In this document: positions 56,330-64,000 of the stretch, piece after piece
How positions within the stretch are numbered: the stretch's first letter is position 1
Layout: each line of letters begins with the position of its first letter
Origin: Agapanthus africanus
Lineage: Eukaryota > Streptophyta > Magnoliopsida > Asparagales > Amaryllidaceae
Reading direction: 5' to 3'
Assembly (NCBI GenBank): GCA_030015575.1
Contig: JASDDO010000026.1
Span: 27,296,079-27,360,078, forward strand
DNA: 64,000 nucleotides
The notes under the pieces: generated by a model
The model's database searches: none
Seen by the model: the letters and a program-made list of their open reading frames with translations, nothing else
Told to the model about the DNA's origin: nothing
Program-made: the position numbers and the translations under genes

Positions 56330-57178
56330 GTGGAAGGGGACGACGAAAAACTCGTTCAGATCGGGTCGCTTCTGACAGGAACTCAGCGAGATGGCCTGGT
56401 TCATTTCCTCAAAAACAACTCCGACGTGTTTGCCTGGGCACCTTCTGACATGCCTGGGATCGACCCCAAAGTTATATCTCACAAGCTCGGGATAGATCCT
56501 ACGGCCCGACCCGTCAGACAGAAAAAGTGAAGCTTCGCCCCGGTCAAACAGAAGGCTATCGAGGACGAGGTGGATCGGCTCCTCGCCGCCGACTTCATCC
56601 GGAATGTGCCCTATTCGGAGTGGCTAGCGAACGTAGTCCTAGTCAAGAAGTCAAGCGAGAAGTGGCGCATGTGCGTCGACTTCACCGACCTCAACAAGGC
56701 TTGCCCCAAGGACAACTATCCCCTACCTCAGATAGACCAGCTCGTCGACAGCTCGGCAGGCCACGAGCTATTGAGCTTCATGGATGCCTTCTCCGGCTAT
56801 AATCAGATCCGTATGAATCCGGCAGATGAAGACCTTACCGCGTTCACAACGGACCGGGGGGTATACTGCTACAAGGTGATGCCCTTCGGCCTCAAGAACG
56901 CCGGAGCTACGTACCAACGGTTGGTCAACCGCATGTTCAAGCCACAGATCGGCAGGAACATGGAAGTTTACGTCGACGATATGCTCGTCAAATCGGTCTC
57001 GTCAACTGACCACTCCAAGGACCTGGGCGAGGCCTTCGAGGTACTCCGCAAGTTCAAGATGAAGTTGAACCCCGCCAAATGCGCATTTGGGTCACCGGGG
57101 GAAAGTTCCTTGGTTTCATGGTCACACACCGTGGGATCGAGGCTAACCCGGAAAAAATCGATGCTATCCTCAACATGA
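56330..57178 (+). pseudogene. Reverse transcriptase region of element D
   Basis: DVFAWAPSDMPGIDPKVISH precedes the RT. The core shows WRMCVDFTDLNKACPKDNYP, LLSFMDAFSGYNQIRM, MPFGLKNAGATYQRLVNRMF and the catalytic YVDD (in MEVYVDDMLVKS), with a thumb-side KMKLNPAKCAFG. This is classic Ty3/gypsy RT and a broken fossil. Confidence 0.9.
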
Positions 57179-57245
57179 CCGCGCCCAATTCTCTATTTAG
57201 GAAATTTACTCAAGTTTTTATTAAGACAAGACTAACGTCGAGATC

Positions 57246-57731
57246 ATGCGACTGACGGGGCGGGTAGCCGCTCTGAGCCGTTTCATGTCAAGGTCTGGGG
57301 AAAAGTGTCTCCCATTCTTCAAAGCTCTAAGGAAAATCCCGAGGTTCGAGTGGTCAGAAGAGTGCCAGACTGCGTTTGACCAATTAAAAAGGCATCTTGC
57401 GACGCAACCGCTGCTCACCCGACCAGTGGAAGGAGACGAGCTATCACTGTATCTAGCGGTATCCGACCAAGCAGCCGGCTCAGTGCTCGTTCGAGAGGTC
57501 GACGGAGCGCAGAGGCCGGTGTACTACGTGAGCCACGTCTTCAAAGATGCAGAAACGAGGTACCCAGCCATAGAGAAGATTGTCTTGGCACTCGTTGTGG
57601 CCTCAATAAAACTACAACACTACTTCCAAGCACACACTATCCTCGTTCTCACCGAGCGCCCGCTGGGGGCTATCCTCGCCTCACCCGAATCCTCGGGCCG
57701 CCTAGAGAATTGGAGGTGGGAGCTATCCTAG
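57246..57731 (+). pseudogene. RNase H region of element D
   Basis: LTGRVAALSRFMSRSGEKCL and PFFKALRK mark the RT-to-RNase H connection. LSLYLAVSDQAAGSVLVREV and RPVYYVSHVFKDAETRYPAI are the RNase H segments, followed by EKIVLALVVASIKLQHYFQA. Confidence 0.87.
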
Positions 57732-57857
57732 TTTGATATAAAATACCGCCCGAGACAGGCCATCAAAGCACAATCCCTGGTCGACTTCATCGTCGAGTGC
57801 ACCATCCCCAGCAAGGAACCGGAGCCCACGCTGACCCTCGCGGATCAACACCCAATT

Positions 57858-58041
57858 ATGGGGAGACCCGACTCGGTCCCTGAGTGGGTCATCTACGTCG
57901 ACGGGTCCTCAACCGAGGAAGTCTATGGCGCCGGCCTCATCATTCAGGGCCCAAACGAGGCAGAAATGGAGTATTCTCTAAAGCTCGGATTCAAGGCTTC
58001 AAACAACGCGACAGAGTACGAGGCCCTACTAGCTGGACGGC
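57858..58041 (+). pseudogene. Second RNase H of element D, cut by the next insertion
   Basis: WVIYVDGSSTEEVYGAGLII and LGFKASNNATEYEALLAG are the first parts of the archaeal-type RNase H characteristic of Tat elements. The sequence of D stops at 58041. Confidence 0.85.
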
Positions 58042-58975
58042 TGTAACACTTTGAATTTCCGTTAGAATGTTTTTCGTGATAATTAGTAATTGTACGTGTT
58101 ATTATATATGTGTACATAGGATTATTAGTTATTTTAGTCGGGTTTACTAATTACTTCTAGTCGTGTTAGCAAATTGGAAAATTTTCCTTTGTAGTGTACA
58201 CTTGCACACTTAGCCATTTTTGTGACTTAGGGTTTTTGGTATAATATGTTAACCATTCTCTTGTTGCATGGTTCATTTTAATTCCCCACCTTTTTATCAA
58301 AACAAAACCTTTTTTTTATAATTCAAAATCCAATTAAACAATTGAGAGCATGGTGTTAGGTAAGAGGTTGACTTTTTTGACCCCATTTCCTTCTCTTCTC
58401 TCTCTCTCTTCTCCTCACTTCAGAAAAATTCTGGAAATTCCAGCAGAAAACCCTAGCTTTCCTTCATCTTTTCCTCTCTTTTTCACTTCTCCTTGATTCC
58501 TACACAAAAACCCTACTCAAACCACTCATTTCCTTCACAAAAACCATGGAAAAAGGGGCTTTTTGGGGTGCTTGAAGGCAAATCTGCACACTTGAAGGAA
58601 GAGCCGGGACTTTTGGTGTTTTATAAGGTTTTTAGAAGGTATTAACTCATGTTAGCACTCCTTTTCCTTAAACTTGTAGTATTCTTTAGCAAAAATCTCA
58701 TTTTTGTGCATTTTTAGTGATATTAAAGGATATTTGTGATTCACATGTTAGATTAGGGTTTTGTTAGTTCGGTTAGCTCTATTATGTGTTATTAGAGCTA
58801 TTTTAGGCCAGGTTTGTTTCAGTTTGCACAGAAATACCATAAAGTTCCATTTTAGTGCAAAAAGTGTGGATTTTAACTTGATTTAAGGCTCTGTAGGATC
58901 TGCTACTACCCGAGATGTTTAAGAGCATAACTAGATATTACTGTAGCATGTATGGGGGGTATAGAGTGCACACAC
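58042..58975 (+). repeat. LTR-like sequence between D and the recognisable LTR of C
   Basis: This begins TGTAACACTTTGAATTTCC at the junction with D and holds a CT-rich tract (about 58390-58425) and CCCTAGCTTTCC. It looks like the 5' part of an LTR, but it has no match in the LTR of B. Either it is the 5' end of C's own LTR, making that LTR 2646 bp (close to B's 2.85 kb), or it is a piece of a different element. It has no credible coding content. Confidence 0.5.
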
Positions 58976-60687
58976 CAAACCTGGGAGCCCACCCCCCTAC
59001 CCATTGAGATCCACAGAAAAGGCCCTTTGAGGCAGTGCCTCACGTGACCCACGTGACCCTTGGCAGAAGCTTTAACATACAAGCATTTAAATGCCCGTCA
59101 CGTGATGGCACGTGATGCTCCAAAAGATGCGATATTCTCAGCAGAACAAATGAAGGGAGGGCGCCCTCACGTGCTACCACGTGACCCCTCTTGCCTCAGT
59201 GTTTAACACTAAATTGGAACCTCTGAATCCAGTGTTAAAACACTGTTTGGCCTTAGTGTTCAACACTAATCAAAGAACTTTATTTGCAGTGTTTAACACT
59301 GAATTTCTTAGTGTTTAACACTAATTTGAAACCTCTGCTGCTAGTGTTTGACACTGATTTGCTCTAGTGTTTAACACTAATTTGAACCCCCTGTTGCTGG
59401 TGTTTAACACCAACTGTCTTTTAGTGTTAAAACACTAACTTGATCCCAGTGTTCAACACTGCTGAATTAACGTTAGCCCAATTGGCTAAATGGCCAGAGG
59501 CAAGGCCTCTCCTTCAATGGACCAACGGGAAGCCAATATTCCAAACATGATTGGACTTAGCCCAAGATGGCCATAAGTCCTCAATTCAGACTTAACTGGG
59601 CTAATGGGCTCATAACATAATTAATTGGTCTTGATCCCAAATTGGGCCAAAGACTATTTAATCCACCCCGGTTCAAGGGTACATCTCTTCACTCCTTTGA
59701 TACTTGGCGTTGTAATTCCTCAACGTCTTTAAAGAGGTGACGGGTCCCGATGACCACACATTGACACGGACTGTGGGGTCCCTAAACCCATAGACTATGA
59801 GGTCCTTAACCTTGACCGAGATGTCTTAAAACTAACAACGGACTGTGGGGTCCTTAAACCCATGGACTATGAGGTCCTTAACCTTGACCGAGATGTCTTA
59901 AAACTAACAACGGACTGTGGGGTCCTTAAACCCATAGACTATGAGGTCCTTAACCTTGACCGTAATGTCTTAAAACTAACAACGGACTGTGGGGTCCTTA
60001 AACCCATGGACTATGACGTCCTTAACCTTGACCGCAATGTCTTAAAACTAACATTGGACCGCAATGTCCTTAAACTACCCATGGACCGCAATGTCCTTAA
60101 ACTACCTACCGACCGTAACGTCACTAAACTAAACAACAGAGCCCCCCTTTTATTGCTCTCTTGTTTGATCTAAACGATCCCGTTAAGTTGATCTTAGTCT
60201 AAAATCTAGACTAACGTATCCTTAACAAACGTTTAAGTCGATCTTAGTCTCAAATGAGGCTAACGTATCCTTAAATCCAAACCCCCAAACTCAAATCTAA
60301 GATAATACGGATTTGGACTAGTCCACGCCCTACGGGCGACGACATAACTCAGTCTCCGTATACAATCCACGGGCAACAAAACACAAAGCAAACACACACG
60401 ACACGAAGTGACCATCTGGAGAAGGAGAAAGTTGTTACCGCAATACGGTAGTGTAATTAACTGCAGGGTCTTGCGCCTGCAGGGAAGAGTGTCCCCACAA
60501 TCAAAAACCCCTCAAGCGAGGGGGAATCTGACGAAGTCTGCTACATCGGACGCATCCGTTCAAACCTTCGATACATGGTGCCATAAATCAACTTGGCATC
60601 TTCGGAGAGGTGGACGGATAGCACCAATTAGCATCTGCCCCGAATTTCAGGCAAGACGCCAGTCGCGCCGTCGTTCGGAGGGGAACA
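58976..60687 (+). repeat. 5' LTR of element C (part homologous to B's LTR)
   Basis: In reverse orientation to B, this contains CACGTG pairs (59041, 59099, 59168), AGTGTTTAACACT-type palindromes (about 59196-59460) and the conserved CCCAATTGGCTAA/CCTCAATTCAGACTTAACTG block. The GGAC-N6-GTCC array (about 59765-60130) and the PBS-proximal block ending GGGGAACA at 60687 follow. It lacks the TTAAA-core array with changing arms. Confidence 0.85.
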
Positions 60688-60692
60688 GATTC

Positions 60693-60711
60693 TGGCACGC
60701 CCGATGGGACC
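60693..60711 (+). promoter_or_regulatory. Primer binding site of element C
   Basis: TGGCACGCCCGATGGGACC lies five bases after the LTR end (60687). It has the same position and nearly the same sequence as the PBS of B. Confidence 0.8.
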
Positions 60712-60836
60712 TTTTCCTCTTTCCACTCCACACTTCGTGTGTCGTGATTCGCGAACCAATCGCGGTTCACTAATGGTTGCCCTTGGGTTTCAAGATACTA
60801 AGACTTGGCGTCTTGCTTATTGCAGAAAGCAAAGAA

Positions 60837-61740
60837 TCGATGGCTTCTATTTGTGCGAAATGCTTCAATCGCTCGGACTGCAATTGCAACCAACGCTCTG
60901 CCTCGCCAGGAGGTATGGCCTACGGACCCCAAGATACTTCTCTATTCACAATGCCCGTGGAACAGGTCACTCGAGCCACCACAGGATTGTTTTTTGGGAC
61001 CATGCTCCCGCCGACAAGCTTCACCGCTCCGGTGCTGACAAAGGAAGCTCCCAAGAAGTCGGTCTTTGACGTCTTACCCCTGCCGCGGCCCCTCTCAACG
61101 GGTCGCTCAACACCAGCGCCTCGGTCTTCTCTAGATTGGGCCAGAACTCCTGTGGACCCACAATGGGGCCTACAATCCCAGAGAAGGCTGCTTCTAAGAA
61201 AGTGACCGGTCCTGCTCCTGAAGTCGTCAAGGCGGCTTCCCCTGCCAAAAAGTCGGTCTTTACAAGATTGACGGCTCCAGCTCCCGCTCCTGCTACCCAA
61301 AGGACATCGGTCTTTGACAGGCTAACACCAGCAGCGACCCCCCCACCTGCACAGGGGGCAAGACGAAGCCATCCTCACCACTGAACCAACGCCGTCCGCT
61401 CGATGTCGCCACTGGCGCCGAGTAAGGAAGGCTGGGGGCAACTCCCCCTCTGGGCTAACTCCACCAGCCCCAACGGTGGAAGTTAATGTTGCTGTTCCAA
61501 CTGGGAACAGCTTCGAGATGCTAAATAAGGTGCGAAGGAATTCTCCTACTGCGATGCTAAAGAGGTCTCCCCCTCCACTAAAAAAGGTTGCGGAAAAAGA
61601 GCCGGAACAGCCCCGACCCCCTCAACGGCTGTCTTCCAAAATCTATAAAGTTTGGCGGCAGACCCGAGACTCGGTGATCGATCCAAATTTCTCCCGCCAG
61701 CACAAGAAGCTGAAAAATCCAACAGGAAATCAGTCATCAC
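60837..61740 (+). pseudogene. Pre-gag region with SVFDRL-type repeats (element C)
   Basis: This starts with the Cys-rich MASICAKCFNRSDCNCNQR, then SLFTMPVEQVTRATTGLFFG, matching the start of B's pre-gag stretch. Motifs KSVFDVLPLP, KSVFTRLTAP and TSVFDRLTP are spaced by Pro/Ala linkers. Then come NSFEMLNKVRRNSPTAMLKR and a basic end. It is a fossil with some breaks. Its function is unknown. Confidence 0.75.
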
Positions 61741-61764
61741 GCTAAGCCACGAAAAGCTGTCTGG

Positions 61765-63915
61765 GTGCCCACCTCAACGCCCCCCTCAACTTCCACTGCT
61801 CATAAAAAGAGGAGGCCGGAGAAGATCCATGGGCCTGCAACGAGAGCTAAAAGCGCTGAACCCAGACGCCCTAAGGCTGGGGGCAGGATGGTCCACACTG
61901 TATACATGGCGTCGGGGAAAGAAGACAGCCGCACGTCTACAGGTCATAGACCGCTTATACGGTCGGTGACCAAAGCTCAGGAGCAACAGCAAAAGCTCCA
62001 GGAAATGATGATCGCAATGGCCGCGCTTACTGGGCCGAAAGAAATCCCCGAGGCTTCCTCGGATCAGCAACAAGAACAGGAAACCGACGACGAGTTCCTC
62101 CGGAGGATGTTGGAAAAGAAGGATAAAGAGGCTGCGGAACAAGCGGCCAATATAAAGCAGATAGCCCACTTATTCCAAGACATGGTGGGAATGATGATCC
62201 AACAAGATCCTCCCGCTAAAGATCCCCCGACCATACTTGAAGACGATAGGGGAGAAACGTCGAATCCTCCGCCGGCCCTCCCAACGGCCAAGGAGGAGAC
62301 AATCTCTAAGGCTGACTTGGACGACTATATAGCCCAGCAAATCCGGGTTCATTATGCGACTGAGGCAGCTGGTCAAGTCGTAAAAACGGGGCGGCCGTAT
62401 CCAAGCTGGTACGACCAAATCAAATACCCGCTGGGATATACAATACCAAAATTCCACGTGTATAAGGAGACCGGCAATCCCCATCAACATTTTGCCCAGT
62501 TCAGGGCCCTTTGCGGTAACACCGGCGGTGATGATAAACTGCTGCTTCGCCAGTTCGTGGGCAGCTTATCAGAAACAGCGTTCGAATGGTATTCGGAACT
62601 CCCGAACGATTCTATCAAGACGTTCGTTGAAATAGAGTTGCTATTCATTCAGCGGTTCGCGAGCGCCAGCGAATGCACTCCAATAACGGCGTTGATTAAT
62701 GCCAGGGTGAAACCAGGCAAAACGTGGGTCCAGTATGCTATACGCTGGCGAAATTTATGGTCGAAATGCGAGCAACGCATTGAAGAAGCGCCCGCGGTGG
62801 GCATGTTCGTGGGAACCCTAGACCCTCACGTAACTATCTCCCAGTTTATGATGTTCTTTAAGCCAACCACATTCCAGGCTCTAATCGACAAGTTGGCCCA
62901 GATGGACCAAATGGGTCATAGACCGTCTCCCCCGAAGCCCGAGCCTCGGGGTGATAAGGGTAAAGGAAAGGCAACCTTCGTCGCGAATGCCCAGCAGCAA
63001 CCCAATGCCCCAAAGCTGGCGGATCAATTGGAAGAAAGACGCCGCTATTATAATGAGAAGATGAAGCATCCCTACTCGTTCCCACGGGACAAGATGAAAC
63101 AGTTATTCGAGCTGGCAGTACGCAACAGACTTATAAACCTGCCAAATCCAAGGCGACCGCCACAACCCACTGAGGTGAATAACCCTAACTACTGCCCTTA
63201 CCATCAAACAGTAAGTCATCCGATTGAGGATTGCTTCGTCTTCAAAGGATGGATTGAAGATCAATACCTCCAGGGGAAGTTTGCGCTGTCTGAAAAGTGG
63301 AAGGTGAACCCACCACAGCCGCATGCTCCTAAGAAAGCAGACACGCCGGGGGCAACCTGTTCCTTTATTGAAGAAGCTCCATGGGAGGTCGTGCTATCAA
63401 CTAAAACCAAAAGAATGCTGAGGGATCTTCATGCGTGCCCGGCGGTCGAATGGAAGAACCCGCTGGGACCCCAGATCATTGAAGGAATGCTGAGGCTACG
63501 CCCAACTACAAAAAGCGTTGGTGATGGCCCAAGTACTCACGCTCTACCGTCAAAATCTTCGAAGAAAAAGAAGAAGAAATCTAAGAAGCTCGCGAAACCT
63601 GGAGACAAGCGCACGAACTTGCAGAAGCAAATCGACGCGCTGGAAGAGTACAATCAAAAGGCGCGAACTCCTGTCACGCTGCAAGAGTTCCTCAACCACA
63701 TCTTTCAAGGGGAAGATGATGGAGAGAGTTCGTCGGATGAATCCGAGGGATATGTGGCGAGTTGTAACATAATCTCCCACTCGTATACCGACAATGAAAA
63801 AACTCCTGGCACTAAGAAACTGGGGACAGAGCCTGAACCAGAGCTTGTGCGGCCAACAGATGAAATGATCGACGTCTTTCTAGACGAGATTCGTCTGAAG
63901 AGTAAAGCGGATTAG
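61765..63915 (+). CDS. Gag of element C (long open stretch)
   Basis: This open stretch has 716 codons. Residues about 1-110 are basic and Gln-rich (TKAQEQQQKLQEMM). Residues about 95-150 look helical (EFLRRMLEKKDKEAAEQAAN). The Retrotrans_gag capsid domain spans about 235-390, with HFAQFRALCGNTGGDDKLLL, SETAFEWYSELPNDSIKTFV and GMFVGTLDPHVTISQFMMFF. Near 470-492 is the Cys/His motif NYCPYHQTVSHPIEDCFVF, in place of a normal CCHC knuckle. A Lys-rich stretch (about 590-615) and an acidic tail follow. Gag would build the particle and bind RNA. Coding similarity continues right of 63915 to the window edge. Confidence 0.88.
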   Translation: MPTSTPPSTSTAHKKRRPEKIHGPATRAKSAEPRRPKAGGRMVHTVYMASGKEDSRTSTGHRPLIRSVTKAQEQQQKLQEMMIAMAALTGPKEIPEASSDQQQEQETDDEFLRRMLEKKDKEAAEQAANIKQIAHLFQDMVGMMIQQDPPAKDPPTILEDDRGETSNPPPALPTAKEETISKADLDDYIAQQIRVHYATEAAGQVVKTGRPYPSWYDQIKYPLGYTIPKFHVYKETGNPHQHFAQFRALCGNTGGDDKLLLRQFVGSLSETAFEWYSELPNDSIKTFVEIELLFIQRFASASECTPITALINARVKPGKTWVQYAIRWRNLWSKCEQRIEEAPAVGMFVGTLDPHVTISQFMMFFKPTTFQALIDKLAQMDQMGHRPSPPKPEPRGDKGKGKATFVANAQQQPNAPKLADQLEERRRYYNEKMKHPYSFPRDKMKQLFELAVRNRLINLPNPRRPPQPTEVNNPNYCPYHQTVSHPIEDCFVFKGWIEDQYLQGKFALSEKWKVNPPQPHAPKKADTPGATCSFIEEAPWEVVLSTKTKRMLRDLHACPAVEWKNPLGPQIIEGMLRLRPTTKSVGDGPSTHALPSKSSKKKKKKSKKLAKPGDKRTNLQKQIDALEEYNQKARTPVTLQEFLNHIFQGEDDGESSSDESEGYVASCNIISHSYTDNEKTPGTKKLGTEPEPELVRPTDEMIDVFLDEIRLKSKAD

Positions 63916-64000
63916 GAGCGTGAGATGGTCGCATCGGAAGGAGCCAAACGCAGGCGACTAAACGAAAGAGTTAAAGTACTCCCGCCAGATCGAAAGGCAT

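Larger units (their letters stand above)
54365..58041 (+). mobile_element. Retand-like Tat Ty3/gypsy retrotransposon D, left part
   Basis: Order on the plus strand: LTR (about 54365-55124), PBS (55127-55144), a short Gag-end region, protease, RT, RNase H and the start of a second RNase H at 57858. At 58042 the element is cut by unrelated sequence leading into element C. The PBS TGGCGCCGTCTGTGGGAA and dual RNase H are typical of the Tat lineage (Retand branch). The left LTR edge is uncertain by some bases. The integrase end and 3' LTR are not in the window. The element is broken, with several breaks, and older than C. Confidence 0.85.
58976..64000 (+). mobile_element. Tat/Ogre-type retrotransposon C, left part, relative of B
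   Basis: LTR, PBS (60693-60711), pre-gag region (60837-61740) and gag (61765 onwards) are seen before the window ends. All parts match B in order and text but are clearly diverged. Pol and the 3' LTR lie outside, so age and wholeness cannot be judged. The visible coding part has a few breaks, and gag is largely open. Its true left edge may be 58042. Confidence 0.85.

Overview
This window looks like intergenic heterochromatin from a large-genome seed plant, probably a flowering plant. It is almost entirely nested LTR retrotransposons, with a small AT-rich island of foldback elements at about 47.8-54.3 kb. I found no ordinary host gene, rRNA, functional tRNA or CRISPR array.

Nest 1 spans 1-47.8 kb and has four levels. 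A piece of a GA-rich, Tekay/Del-like LTR (40304-40706, resuming 47569-47796) was hit by a minus-strand Ty1/copia element, A. A's pol, gag and leader lie at 1-3840, its leader and PBS at 37809-38354, and its 5' LTR at 38366-40303. A's leader was hit by a giant minus-strand Ty3/gypsy element of the Tat/Ogre type, B. B runs 3846-37803, is flanked by the duplication CAAAC, has 2.85 kb LTRs, and is about 23.7 kb long without its own insertion. B's 3' region was hit by element G (6946-17152, duplication CTTTT), a non-autonomous Tekay-like element with 3.66 kb LTRs and only a short Gag-like protein plus an acidic protein. A second Tekay-like element, E (40707-47563, duplication GGGAG), lies in the outermost LTR fragment. 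E has 3.25 kb LTRs around only 356 bp of internal sequence.

Nest 2 spans 54.3-64 kb. A plus-strand Retand-like Tat element, D, carries an LTR, PBS, protease, reverse transcriptase and two RNase H domains. It is cut at 58042 by sequence leading into a plus-strand relative of B, called C. C's LTR, PBS, pre-gag region and a long open gag are visible before the window ends.

Element B has the layout expected of Tat elements: 5' LTR, PBS, a pre-gag region with repeated SVFDRL-type motifs, gag, protease, RT, RNase H, a second RNase H, and integrase. A repeat-rich spacer follows, then a large intron-containing gene on the opposite strand that resembles plant mobile domain (PMD) proteins, then the 3' LTR.

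The most unusual signal is a set of short-palindrome systems packed into B's LTRs and spacer. (1) Hairpins have a nearly constant loop core (YCGTRAGGRT-like), while the stems differ from unit to unit but stay self-complementary. (2) Odd palindromes have a TTAAA core and changing, matched arms. (3) GGAC-N6-GTCC units repeat about every 24 bp. (4) CACGTG pairs have an almost invariant 4 bp spacer, which places the centres one helical turn apart. The unrelated copia element A shows the same design in its leader: a constant core of about 20 nt inside three different matched stems. Stems that covary around fixed cores within single sequences suggest either selected structure or a template-switching process that keeps perfecting palindromes.
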